From: Porites lobata
Lineage: Eukaryota; Cnidaria; Anthozoa; Scleractinia; Poritidae
Assembly (NCBI GenBank): GCA_942486035.1
Contig: CALNXK010000106.1
Span: 1,638,501-1,702,500, forward strand
DNA length: 64,000 nt
Direction of reading: 5' to 3'
The notes beneath the pieces were generated by a model. That model was given only the letters and a program-made list of their open reading frames with translations, did not search any database and had not been told where the DNA came from. Positions within the stretch are counted from its first letter, which is position 1; each line of letters begins with the position of its first letter. The translations under genes were made by a program, and so were the position numbers. This document shows, piece after piece, positions 1 through 11,041 of this stretch.

Positions 1-162
1 GCCATGCCTGGGGTAGGAAAGGGCCATCTTAGTATAAATGTAGTGACGTATCTTGTGCACGAAGACAACTCATCATCAGCATGACTTCAATTCTTCTGTC
101 ATTTACTCTAATGATGGGATTAATCTAATCAGTAACGGTTTTCAAGACTTATTCAATATTAC

Positions 163-477
163 CTGCCTACTATTATCCCAGAGGCCACTCCTGCTACCAT
201 GGATGAACAGTCGAGCCATCCAGCAGTGACAGCATCCACATGAAACTTGTCCAGGAAAACATCCAGCATGGACACCCAGCCATAATAAACACCAAATATT
301 ACAGCGGTTATGGTTATCAACCACAAGAACTGGCGGTCTTTTATCACTTTTTTTAGTGAAGCTTTGGTGCTCACTGTATGAAGTGTTGAAGAGGTCAGAC
401 TGGGAGGAAGGGGCGGCCTTGCAGGAAAGTAAACGAGTGCACAGAAAAATACAGCTGTACATAAACCAATCAGCTTG
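163..477 (-). CDS. SLC49A4 (DIRC2)-like MFS transporter, one internal exon
   Basis: One exon of a multi-pass major-facilitator transporter. Read from 477 down to 163 it has an acceptor (TTTTCTCAAG) and a donor (AG|GTAATA). It encodes a hydrophobic helix ending in the motif YFPARPPLPPS, a polar loop, then two more membrane segments around WLITITAVIFGVYYGW and GWLDCSSMVAGVASGIIVGR. The proline-rich loop followed by a helix with GWVSMLDVFL resembles SLC49A4/DIRC2, lysosomal-type members of the SLC49 (FLVCR) family. The 3' exons would lie left of the window. I found no convincing 5' exons to the right, where a RING exon lies on the other strand, so this may be part of an overlapping gene pair or a gene remnant. 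Family call from motif memory, not a search. Confidence 0.6.
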
Positions 478-633
478 CTTGAGAAAACACGAACTGATTC
501 TATTAAGTGGCAGGTGAAGATGCCTACTGCTTATTATCTCGATTTAAAAGGACAAATCGTAATGTGAGTTAATAAACTCTGAACTGAAATGACTCATGAA
601 AGAACCTTGTTTTTACTTTCTTTAATAATACAG

Positions 634-921
634 GTGTTATCGGCAAGTTCTGGAGACAGTGTGTCGCTACCCTCCCTTGGAACATTAACCAAAGTTGGTG
701 GACAGAAGAAAGCTCTGGGAAGTCAAGTCAGAAGTGGAACAGATTCCTCTTCAGTTTCACATGAAAATCTTGATTGCCGAGTGTGTTTGAGTAAAAAAAT
801 TGACGTGATTTTTTACAAATGCGGACACATGTTCTGTTGCGAAAACTGTGCTCTGAAGATGAATGGGTCTTGTCCTGTATGCCGCTCACGCGTGGATGAT
901 ATTGTTAAGATTTACCTATAA
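634..921 (+). CDS. C3HC4 RING-finger protein, terminal exon
   Basis: The last exon of a RING E3 ubiquitin-ligase-like gene. A strong acceptor (TTTAATAATACAG) ends at 633 and the frame is open to TAA at 919-921. About 45 Ser/Thr-rich residues precede a C-terminal RING: C-x2-C (CRVC), CGHMFC, C-x2-C (ENCA) and CPVC, ending in DDIVKIYL six residues before the stop. A RING at the extreme C-terminus with CGHM and VKIY is typical of neuralized-like and related ligases. The ATG at 589 lies in the polypyrimidine tract, so I prefer the spliced start. Upstream exons would have to lie left of 633, interleaved with the opposite-strand transporter exon. Exact family uncertain. Confidence 0.65.
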   Translation: MLSASSGDSVSLPSLGTLTKVGGQKKALGSQVRSGTDSSSVSHENLDCRVCLSKKIDVIFYKCGHMFCCENCALKMNGSCPVCRSRVDDIVKIYL

Positions 922-1751
922 ACAGCGTTAATGTTGTTAATCGGATTGTCTTTTTCACTTTCGACAGTTCTCAGAGTATTGTGTTGTGGTTCTCATTTAA
1001 CTTGATATTATGATAACAGTCATAAGAAAACGTTTGATCTCTGTATGTGGCGAAAATTTTTTATCGTGTAATTTCTTGCCTGTTTATACAGAATCCTAAA
1101 AGTGTCCTTCGCAAAAATCCTCTTAGGAAACAAGTAGAATAGAGGTAAAAGAAAACAATCAGAAGTTAAATTTTTAACTACAAAAGACATTTACATGTAA
1201 ACGTGATACTTTTATTGTTCCATTTTCCAATGCGGGTGGCAGGATACCATGAGTGTCATGATTCATCTATTGTATCTGAGCTTTACGTTTTATAGGAAAG
1301 TTGAATTAAAGACTTGCTATTAGACCAAAGGGCTGTTAGGTGGTTAAATTTGAAGTTATACTACCAACCCATATCCCCTCTTACTCTCTCAACCCCCGCA
1401 ACAACTTTTTTACTGTAACTGTTTAGAAGGCTCCACAGAGTTTCCAGGTTCACACGTGCGCGCTTCGCTGTCGTGTTGCAAAATGTCTTGCTTTAAATGA
1501 TTTCCACATGAAAGTCAGCAAACAGTTTTCATGAACTGAGAACCGGCATCTAAAGTGGAACATTTCAGTAACATCGAAATCGTAAAGAGAACCACTACAC
1601 TATAGTATGGCTTTAATTCTTAGTCGGGGACACCCAATGACCTAATGTTTTCATATGTCAGAAGTGTCTCAAGTGGTTTTCTGGATCTGATTTAAAAAGC
1701 CTGTTTGGTTAATTTGGAGCTGACCTAACAATAGTCTGTTCCAGGCGTTCA
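922..1751. other. noncoding stretch, nothing recognised
   Basis: Presumed 3' UTR of the RING gene followed by AT-rich sequence. I see no open frame with protein-like composition, no repeat array and no clear inverted repeat. Confidence 0.5.
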
Positions 1752-1986
1752 GGGCCCAATTGTTCCGATTAGCGCTTAACCCGGGGTTAAATTTAAGCGG
1801 GATTTCTATTTCTTTTGTTCAAAAGCATTTTCTCGGACAATTTTCTCTGTTATTTTTAAGAGCATCTAATCATTAACTTGTTTGCAAAAAGAATCAAACT
1901 GAAATTACTTTCTAAGCTTTCATTTCTGAATTCAAATTTCGCGCTAACGCTGGGTTATCTTAACCCAGCTTTGAACAACTCGGCCC
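1752..1986. mobile_element. MITE-like element with imperfect terminal inverted repeats
   Basis: The left end reads GGGCCCAATTGTTC and continues through CGCTTAACCCGGGGTTAA; the right end has TTAACCCAGCTTTGAACAAC then GGCCC, giving an imperfect inverted repeat of about 45 bp. Each end also folds on itself (TTAACCCGGGGTTAA on the left, CTGGGTTATCTTAACCCAG on the right). No clear target-site duplication. The following 1987-2732 holds nothing I can recognise. Confidence 0.5.
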
Positions 1987-2732
1987 AGATTGTGGGGACG
2001 TCGCAGAGATGTGTCACACTCCACTAAGAAAATTCTAGGGGAGCCCTTTGTTTTACCAAAAAAAAACCAAAAATTATAGCAACATTTTGGTAATAAAATG
2101 CGAAAAACACATCATCCGAAAATCGTGGGTAACTTAATCGAAAAACTCCGAATATATTAAAAAAAATAGCCTGTTCCAACCCCCTCACTGTTTTTCCATG
2201 TCACACTGACCTCTTTTTGCCGTCCTTACAAAAATTACCGAACGCCTAAGGTATACCCGAATTGATGAACTATCTAGAAATCTTTCTAGACAAAATTTGC
2301 TCCTTACAGGAAAAAGTCATGTGCCCATGCAGCAACAACAAAAACACTTTATTTCGTTTGGTTAATGGTTATGGCTTACTTTATATTAATAGTAGATTTC
2401 AGTTATGCATAGTTATGCCAGAGCAACAACTTAGAAATTTAAACATTATTGGACTTCTGGCTCAACAAAAGTCTTGCCACCAAAATATGTGATCATGTTT
2501 GGCGACGTCAAGGCCTTTCTCCTTAGTTTAAAGGTAATCACGAAATGTATACAAGTTGGCAGACAGAGATGTGTAATGGAAAGGTAAAGAAGGATATTAA
2601 AAAAAAATTCAACAACAACCAAGAAGTTCATGTTTTCAAAATGAAGTTTTATCCTGTTTAGAAACAATCAAGAAGGGTGCGGCGCTTATTGAAGTTAACT
2701 GGTAATTATGTTAATGTCGATCAAGAGAATGT

Positions 2733-4133
2733 TTATTGCGTCACACGCAGCAAATATAAATAAAGCTGAAGTGCCTCTTGCCAAGTTGAAGGCATTTGAA
2801 GATCCCCAAATACTTGCAAAAGGTAATCCTTGAAACAAGCGTCTGCAATCATATGTGGTTGAGTCACCCTCTGTTGAGCCCAAGCAATATTGAACGGTGA
2901 AACCACCTGTTTCTTGTCGGGGACACCTATAGTTAAAGATAAGTATTTTATTTATGACATCGATCTTAACGTGGTCTTCAGGATTTTTTCCTGCAACTGT
3001 ATAGCGGTATTTTCGAACTAATATAAGCCACAGATACTACTACATTTCATAATTTGATATCCAATTTATCAAGATAAATAACTACCTGAAAGCATTGATA
3101 GAAAATATAGCTCATCAGGTACCCCAGGAGGACACTCGGCCATTCTGCTCTGTCTAATCCGATGACTGTTCCATTCACTGGCCACTCTGTCTAACTCTTC
3201 CTGGATTAAAGCCATGAAAGAGAATTGCAGACAACAGGTATGAACCAAATTCCCATATTCAAAATTCCCTGAAACTGTCAAATCTTTAAAGAAATCAATC
3301 CACCAGCCGCTGTTCTGTTTTCTAAAATACGACCACCATGCTTCAATACGTTGGTTTGCGGGTGATCTTCCATATCGATGACTGTTTGGGCCATCAAAAG
3401 GAGGAGCAGCATCTATGCAGAAAACACCCTGTATTGCAGCTACTGTAACGTTTTCTGTTCTGCAGTTAGTTTGAACCAGTCTTGGGCATCCTCCAATTTG
3501 CTTTACAGAACTTAAGTAATAATGAGCAATAACAGAAGGATCATGATTAGTAGAAGCAACCTGTAGAAACATAATCCTTCTGGAATACCCATCGATGCAG
3601 CCACTTATGCAAAACCCATAAGGAGCTAGCTTATCATATCCGTCAATGTGCCAAACTGCGTTTGGACCTGGGCATCTGTACTGCCTTCGTTCAAGTCGTC
3701 TTTGTCTTCTTTGATTAACGCCATGTGGATCAATATTCTTTAAGAGTGATCTAACAGTATGCCTTCCAACCAAAAGATTATATTTCCGCCGTAGCCGTCT
3801 CGTCATAGTTCGATAACCAAGGAGTTTACCTGGATAATTCAGCTCCAAAGCAATTGCTTGGCGTATGTTGGCAAGCGGTGATTGATTGCCTTTTCTTCTC
3901 AATCCTAGCTTCTGGTTTATAAAGTATTTAAGTTGTCTTAGAGTCCAGTGAATGCCATGATAAGCGGAAAGAAACATCAATATGGCTGTATATCGATGCC
4001 CCTGCCTCCAATACGCAGCTACGCATTCATCGACTGTATTGAAAGTTGCCGTGCAAACACAATCTGGTAACCCCACAATATTAACCACATTTTGAATCAA
4101 TAATAGTAATATTACTATAACAGGTAATCTCAT
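2733..4133 (-). CDS. DDE integrase-like gene with an altered catalytic residue, two exons
   Basis: Exons 4133-3086 and 2926-2733 (donor CAG|GTAGTT, acceptor AACTATAG|GTGTC, phase 1 to phase 1), 413 aa. The protein belongs to an integrase-core (rve-like) family found as predicted genes in cnidarians and fishes. An N-terminal helical region (residues 35-135) has the LRQLK and HTVRSLL patterns of helix-turn-helix segments. The core has D164 (WHIDGYDKL), then QTNCRTEN where the usual second Asp is N223, and E264 (RIEAWWSYF). The C-terminal motif is SHRIRQSR. A catalytically active enzyme is therefore unlikely; it may be a domesticated or decaying copy. The chosen Met gives an odd hydrophobic start (MRLPVIVILLLLIQ), so the true 5' end may be spliced. 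In-frame sequence upstream of the Met is antisense minisatellite and is not considered coding. Confidence 0.7.
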
Positions 4134-4249
4134 AATGATCTGTGTCAGGCAGCTTGACTTGTTGAAAACAGAAGAGCTAACAACCAGGCCTCCTTTGATT
4201 GTAAGTGCATTCTGGGAACCGTTTTCTCTGGGAAGCACTTGGATTCTAG

Positions 4250-5765
4250 GAGGTGTTTTAGATTCAGGGAAGTGTTTTGGATTCTGGGACGTGTTTTTGG
4301 ATCCTGGGACGTGTTTTAGGATTCTGGGAAGTGGTTTGGATTCTGGGATGTGCTTTGGATTCTGGGACGTGTTTGTGGATTCTGGGACGTGTTTTTGGAT
4401 TCTGGGAAGTGTTTTGGACTCTGGGACGTGTTTTTGGATTCTGGGAAGTGTTTTGGATTCTGGCAAGTGTTTTTGGATTCTGGGAAGTGTTTTGGATTCT
4501 GGGACGTGCTTTTGGTTCTGGGAAGTGTTTTCGGATTCTGGCAAGTGTTTTTGGATTCTGGGAAGTGTTTTGGATTCTGGGACGTGTTTTTGGTTCTGGG
4601 AAGTGTTTTCGGATTCTGGGAAGTGTTTTGGATTCTGGGAAGAGTTTTTGGATTCTGGGACGTGTTTTGCATTCTGGGAAGTGTCTTTGGATTCTGGGAC
4701 GTGTTTTGGATTCTGGGAAGTGTTTTTGGATTCTGGGAAGTGTTTTTAGATTCTGGGAAGTGCTTTGGATTCTGGCAAGTGTTTTTGGATTCTGGGACGT
4801 GTTTTGGATTCTGGGAAGTGTTTTTGGATTCTGGGACGTGTTTTTGGATTCTGGGACGTGTTTTGGATTCTGGGAAGTGTTTTTGGATTCTGGGACGTGT
4901 TTTGGATTCTGGGAAGTGTTTTGGGATTCTGGGACGTGTTTTTGGATTTTGGGAAGTGTTTTGGATTCTGGGAAGTGTTTTGGAATCTGGGAAGTGTCTT
5001 TGGATTCTGGGACGTGTTTTGGATTCTGGGAAGTGTTTTTGGATTCTGGGAAGTGTTTTTAGATTCTGGGAAGTGCTTTGGATTCTGGCAAGTGTTTTGG
5101 ATTCTGGGACGTGTTTTGGATTCTGGGAAGTGTTTTTGGATTCTGGGACGTGTTTTTGGATTCTGGGACGTGTTTTGGATTCTGGGAAGTGTTTTTGGAT
5201 TCTGGGACGTGTTTTGGATTCTGGGAAGTGTTTTGGGATTCTGGGACGTGTTTTTGGATTTTGGGAAGTGTTTTGGATTCTGGGAAGTGTTTTGGAATCT
5301 GGGAGGTGTTTTTGGATTCTTGGACGTGTTTTGGATTCTGGGAAGTGTTTTTGGATTCTGGGACGTGTTTTGGATTCTGGGAAGTGTTTTTGGATTCTGG
5401 GACGTGTTTTTGGATTCTGGGACGTGTTTTGGATTCTGGGAAGTGTTTTTGGATTCTGGGACGTGTTTTGGATTCTGGGAAGTGTTTTTGGATTCTGGGA
5501 CGTGTTTTTGGATTTTGGGAAGTGTTTTGGATTCTGGGAAGTGTTTTGGAATCTGGGAGGTGTTTTTGGATTCTTGGACGTGTTTTGGATTCTGGGAAGT
5601 GTTTTGGGATTCTGGGAGGTGTTTTTGGATTCTGGGACGTGTTTTGGATTCTGGGAAGTGTTTTGAGATTCTGGGACGTGTTTTTGGATTCTGGGACGTG
5701 TTTTGGATTCTGGGAAGTGTTTTGGAATCAGGGAAGTGTTTTGGAATCTGGGAAGTGTTTTGTCC
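4250..5765. repeat. minisatellite, 19-20 bp unit with higher-order repeats
   Basis: About 75 head-to-tail units of the type GGATTCTGGGAAGTGTTTT, alternating AAGTG and ACGTG variants and 19- or 20-bp lengths. Marker variants recur at fixed distances: the AGATTC...CTTTGG...GGCAAG cluster at 4748 and 5061 (313 bp apart), and the GGATTTTGGG variant at 4944, 5257 and 5510 (313 and 253 bp apart), so blocks of about 16 units were copied as a whole. The unit contains no stop codon in several frames, which makes very long artefact reading frames on both strands (Ile-Leu-Gly-Ser/Phe-Trp on plus, Pro-Arg-Ile-Gln on minus). Confidence 0.95.
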
Positions 5766-5872
5766 TTATGAGCCACCGTACTTTGGTTTACTTTTTCTTA
5801 AAACCGAAAAATAATTGACTTACATTGTGCCAGGGTAACCGAGTCGAGGTCATCTCTTTATATCAATATTAA

Positions 5873-6600
5873 GCGCACTCGAATGGACTGATCATTTTTA
5901 ACTGCTAATTTCTCCCATTAAACATCAAGGACAATGTTTTCCACTATTGCTGATCTACCGTTCTGCCAAGTTTCGAATTTCCACACCAAACCGATTTTCT
6001 AAGACATACGATGTTAATATGCGATCATGCAAATTTCTGCGACAAATATTCCACTTGAAAAGATTGGCTTAAACTGTTTAGACTGTTTACGAGGTAATTA
6101 TCATCAGAATATAATACAATTAACTCTCCTTCTCGGAAAGAGCTGTTGCAACTATACTTTCCCTCTATCAGAAACTACTTTAAAATTTACTTATCCCGAA
6201 AAGACAGCTTGAATAGGTGATACTATTGGCATTATTGGAGATAACAGCAAAGTAATGAATACCATTGCATCAGCTTAGAGGCTAAGCTAATACGCTGGCA
6301 CACTCGAATGGACTGATCATTTTTTCTGCAAGTTTATCTCAATTACCTTCAGAGACAATGTTTTCCAATAGAAGTAACCCACCCTTATGCCAAGTTTCGA
6401 TGTTCAACACCTCACCGATTTCGAGAAAATGCGATATTACTGTGCGAACATGCAAACTTTTGCGGCACATTATTCCACTCGAGGAAATTGACCGAAACTG
6501 TTTACAGCTCTCATACGCGTTATTTTTCGGATTAATACACATTTCACTCACCTTTTCGGAAAGAGATGTTGGAACTGCACTATCCTACCGTGACAAAAAC
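5873..6600 (+). repeat. pair of diverged direct repeats of about 300 bp
   Basis: Copy 1 starts near 5873 and copy 2 near 6298, both at CACTCGAATGGACTGATCAT. They stay alignable through GACAATGTTTTCCA, TGCCAAGTTTCGA, a TGCGATAT/CGATGTT block, ATTCCACT and CGGAAAGAG. Divergence is substantial with small gaps. Probably two copies of an old interspersed repeat or an old local duplication; no open frame is shared. Confidence 0.65.
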
Positions 6601-7077
6601 CATTTTGGAGCGTCAATATCCAGGAAAACCAACTTTAAAAGTAGCATTTGGAAATGACAACGGCGCCATTTTCGAAAACTCCTCGAAGTTGCGCGCTTTT
6701 CCCTTCGTGACGTCACGATGGCCAAGATCGTCCGGACAAACAAACTACCAAGTTCACCACCCCCCCCCCGCTGGTTACAACACCACGATGTTTACGCTTA
6801 AATAGAAGCTGCTGACCCAAAATACTGTACAGGAAGAATTATGCTGATAAAAAGGGAGTAAATCATTCCAACAACAAAGAAAGATGTTCTGCAGGAAATT
6901 TGGATGACCTTCTATGAAAGTATTGCAAATCAAGGTACACAGACTTAACCTGTTCGGATTTTCATTGAAACTTCTAGCGAATGTGCAATCCACTTCAACT
7001 AGTAAGCGAAGTGTGTAACTGATACCGACTAGCTATTTCACCGATTTGGAGCAAAAATGTTTAAAAAAGTCAACAGT

Positions 7078-7205
7078 CTTTATTCTGCATTTTACCCCAG
7101 TCTGCATTTTACTCTCAGTCTGCAGTCTGCATTTTACACTCAGTCTGCATTTTACCCCTGGTCCGCAGTCTGCAGTCTGCAGTCCGCAGTCTGCGTTTTA
7201 CACTG
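7078..7205 (+). repeat. short simple tandem repeat (AGTCTGC / CATTTTAC units)
   Basis: Irregular tandem array built from CAGTCTGCAGTCTGC and CAGTCTGCATTTTAC modules. The surrounding 6601-7077 and 7206-7699 contain no gene or other repeat that I can define. Confidence 0.7.
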
Positions 7206-7741
7206 ACCGTTCGGCGAACGCAGAACATCGAATGACCCTAAAGATAGTGATTAGAGTTATGCGAACTGAGTGAATTAAGTTTCGGGTCTGTTTTCCCAGT
7301 TGAATGACCCTAAATGGAACCTGATTTACTCAGTTTCCGAACCCTATTAAATCATGCGATCACACAATAAAACTCAGAGTCATTCGGCGTTCTGCAAAAT
7401 ACCCCTGCCGCAGATTAGCTTCTAAATCCAAACAGACAATCTACTAATTGTCCTACCTGTAGTTCAGTTAAAGAACGTCAGCGACACTATAAAACATTGT
7501 GGTGGCTATACGCAGTGATTTCGTCTTCCTATACTGATTGTAGAGAGCGCGAAGAGTATAACAGACAACAGTACAGTGGAGAGCAACCGCTTTCTTCAAG
7601 GTCACATGACACTAACATCTCACGAAAAGGAACCACCGCTGCCGGTCATTAGAAGGAACGGGGGGACAGGGGGTAACACCATGAATAGAAATGGTAATAC
7701 AGTCAAACCCCGTAATATAGACTAGGTCGTGACTAGAATGG

Positions 7742-9054
7742 TAGCCTGAGTATCAGGCGTTTCTGGGGAAAAGGGGAAAGATGGAAGCGAAAAAGGGAGA
7801 GAGGTGAGGGAGAGAAACGCCTGACACAGATGCTTTTACTGGAGCCTTCCACCCCGACACAGCATGATTCGATACCATCCAATCAAAATCACTTCCGGTC
7901 ATTGGGTTGTCAGCTTCACGTGTTAAAAAGCTCGCCTAAAATAAATCTCACTTTACGGTCTGGCCTTTGGTCTGGCCGTGTTGCTACGATTTCGCTTTTT
8001 TCTGAAACCTCCAATGAGGAGTTTTCGAATACTTGTACTGTCAAACCTGCCATTTATGAGGAATTATAACATGTTTTAGGAATTGTGCTAGTGTAAGATC
8101 GCCAACGCTCTGTTTGTAAATAAACTTGTGCCCGGAAAATTGTAAATTGCTTTTGTTTACAGGGTTAAATCAGGCGCTTGTCTGGCAGCTAAAAAGCTGA
8201 TGTTATCCCTCGTATTCTAGGGTGGTTGAAAGAAGCTGCAAGAATAAATAGGAAGGTGCGATGATGAAACACCTATGCCTAGTAATTATTAAGCAGCAGC
8301 AAATTCCACCACTTCACAGAGAGCTCGTGAAAGCTGTTACAAGTTCAAAAAGAAGTGAGAGCCTATAGCAAAGGTCAATCCCGTTGGCGAAATATGATGG
8401 CGCCCGCTGAGCTTAAGACATTTCAAAAGTGAGAAAATTTTGGAAGAGGAAGCGAACGAATTCCAATCACGTACGCTATCGTAACCGCAACAAGCAAAGT
8501 CAAGCTTTTTAAAAGCATTTGTGCTGTCGGCTATCTCAATACATGGCTACCTCGCTCTATTTTCATTTACAGTAACAATACCCTTTTAACGGCAGGATGT
8601 CGTAAATCTGAACTTAGATATCTGAAACACTGATATCGTCTTCTTTGTCCCAGTCTTGTGAAACCAAATGAGGCTTTTCCATACTCCGAGTACATCTTTC
8701 CTTTAAACTACGAGGCCTTGCAAACACAATTCTTGCTCGGGTTTTATTTTTATTCCAGAAAAGAACTTGAGAGCGCCCTCTAGAGCCTTTTTGAATTCCT
8801 CTCTGCGTCTCTGTCTGTAAAAGTATCACATACCGGTAAAATGAAATCAAAACATCTATGAAAAATTGCTATGACCGTCTCCTTGCCGATCGCTCTTGCG
8901 GTTGGTGACGTCAGGGGGTATTGTGTGTTATCCAATCACTGCCACATCCAGATTTTGGATGTGTCACACGATTTGCTGAATGGTTTTGTGTCAGGCCTTC
9001 CTTTCTCTTCTCCCCCTCCCCCCTCCCCCATAGGAAGGCCTGATACTCAGGCTA
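7742..9054. mobile_element. element D: 1.3-kb MITE-like insert with hairpin ends
   Basis: Terminal inverted repeat TAGCCTGAGTATCAGGC at both ends, flanked by the 9-bp duplication CTAGAATGG (7733-7741 and 9055-9063). The uninterrupted site is visible in the right arm of C (CCATTCTAG at 20878-20886). Each end makes two hairpins: a small one within the terminal repeat (GCCTGA-GTA-TCAGGC), and a larger subterminal one (7752-7764 with 7813-7824; 8991-9002 with 9032-9043). The larger stems differ in sequence at the two ends (GGCGTTTCT versus GGCCTTCCT) yet each still pairs. No coding capacity seen inside. Confidence 0.85.
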
Positions 9055-9145
9055 CTAGAATGGATACTCCAAAATCAGGTATCCGCTCGGAGACTGGAAC
9101 TGAATAAAATTATTTTTCGGCAAATCGCTCCGACTCTTTACGACC

Positions 9146-10912
9146 TTCAGGGCGGAAAAACGTTCTGCGCAAGCTTCTGCGCATCCCTTATGGCAGGCTC
9201 AAGGCGGGATTTTCTGTGTGTTGACTGTGTTTGTTTGTTGGTGCAGTTCTGAGTGAAATGCACGAGGTGCGAGCGTTTGCTCCCTGTAAAGCATTTTTAT
9301 TTGAAATGTTCGCTTTTTTTCGTCGCTTGAAAATTACTTTGGATTCACAACAATCAATGTTAAAGGAAAAACGGATCATTCCGTCAACCTGAGGTGGAAT
9401 AAAAGGTTTTGAACATTTCTTAAGAGGCGAGTATTTTTCTGATTGTGCATCCGATTAATTTGTGAGTTGATTTCGCCGGGTTGAATTAAAACCCGCTTGT
9501 ATTCTGTTATTAGTAGTTACGGTTACTTTTTTTACATGCCCAGATTTATTACCTTTGCAGAACCAGCTTTATCTTTGTCTTCAGTGAAAGAACCATATTG
9601 CTGTTTTAACACATCAGAGTGAACAAACCGTTGTGCGCTTATTAAACTTTCTGGGAAGTAGAAGGCCAGCAAGCTTACTCAAGATCATTTTTCTGTTGCT
9701 TAAGTAATAATAGCCAGAGTTTTTTTCATTTTTCATTACTAAGGACATAGTTTTGCTTTCCAGTGCACTGTGAAAGTTTCTGTTCTTTATAAGAGTAACT
9801 TTCTGTACGCAAACTGTCCTTTTCACTCGCTGTGAAGTAGAGAACGACAACTGCCGGCAGTGTTTAACTTCAAAACAATTTACTCTTTTCCCGTAAACAA
9901 TTGCTGCAGCTTGATTTGACTAAGGCGAGCAAAACAAACCCTTATGTGCAATTTTCTGTATTTTCTAATGATCGGCTGAGTTTAATTTGCTTAAACGAAG
10001 ACCCTCGCATGGACCAGTTAAGCTTATTGAATATATAGCTAAATAGTGGATCATGGCTTGGCTGCCAAGTTGCAACTGATCTTTTGCTTTTAAGATCTTT
10101 AGGTAGGTAGTTTTCGCACAGAAAATTCATTTCTTCATTGTCAGCAAGAAGTTTTTGAAATAATGTAACTTTAACTTTGTTTGAAGGAAATCCTACTTAT
10201 GCGTAGGTTTTTGACAGATGTTTAATTCCTGTTCAACTTGACAACACAAAGCAATTTTTATATATCTGCGCGAAACGAGCAAGTTTAAAAAACTATAGTT
10301 GCTTTGAAACCGATTTTTGGGAAGATTTTACTAGAAAAAGATTGACCTTTTTTCTGCCCACATATCAACGCAATAACTTCTACATTGAGGATTTTGTTTA
10401 TATTTTAGTGATCTGCGAAACTACGAGTATCCGATCGAGCGAGGGTTTTAAAATATCAGCTCGAGTGCGACAAAGTTCAGTGACTTCAAATACATTGTGG
10501 GCAAGCGTTAATTTTTTTGGGCAAATCACTGTCCAAAGATATGTTGTTTTTGTGTCCACAGTGGAGCTCTGGACCTTATATATCCAGGAACTTCCTTATA
10601 TGAACACATTTTGTGAATGCATCTTGAAAAAAATCGGAGCTACGCATGCACATTTCCAGTACAACGCAAGGAAATTAATGTCGTTAAAGTCCGTTTTACT
10701 ATGAGGTATTCTTCGAGAAAATTAAGTAACGACAAGGTTATAACCACAGCTTGCAACTTTTAAAGACAAATTGCCTGTTCTTTCCAGATTATGAGTGAAA
10801 ACATTTTATTTTTAGGCAATAAAATATTTAAAATCCCGCCATTTTTTCAAACCCGGCCAGGGGGTCTGGGCGAAAAAGTTCACGTATGCTCATTACGTTT
10901 TTCCGCCCTGAA
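9146..10912. mobile_element. element E: 1.77-kb insert with 18-bp perfect terminal repeats
   Basis: Ends TTCAGGGCGGAAAAACGT and its exact reverse complement; flanked by the 9-bp duplication TTTACGACC (9137-9145 and 10913-10921). The right arm of C has a single copy of the site at 20797-20805 (GGTCGTAAA on plus). GGCGGGATTTT near 9205 and AAAATCCCGCC near 10840 extend the symmetry. No transposase frame seen; probably a non-autonomous Mutator-like element. Confidence 0.85.
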
Positions 10913-11041
10913 TTTACGACCTTGTTGTGTTGAAAGACTAAGTATAATATATAGATTTAGCCAGGGCTAAAAGCGAGGCTCCCATTAGTAAATTTATAAT
11001 TTAAATTAAACAATAAACTTGTATTCGAATTCCACAATTCA

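Noticed and set aside
589..633. ATG at 589 as the start of the RING protein
   Set aside because: It lies in a polypyrimidine tract directly before a good acceptor, and the encoded residues are hydrophobic intron-like sequence.
4277..5818. Very long open frames on both strands rich in FGFW/DSGTCF or PRIQKHVPES repeats
   Set aside because: They are translations of a 19-20 bp minisatellite whose unit has no stop in several frames. The unit length is not a multiple of three and the frames show no protein-like composition.
9146..10912. A transposase gene inside element E or D
   Set aside because: Frames are short and without DDE, zinc-finger or SWIM motifs.
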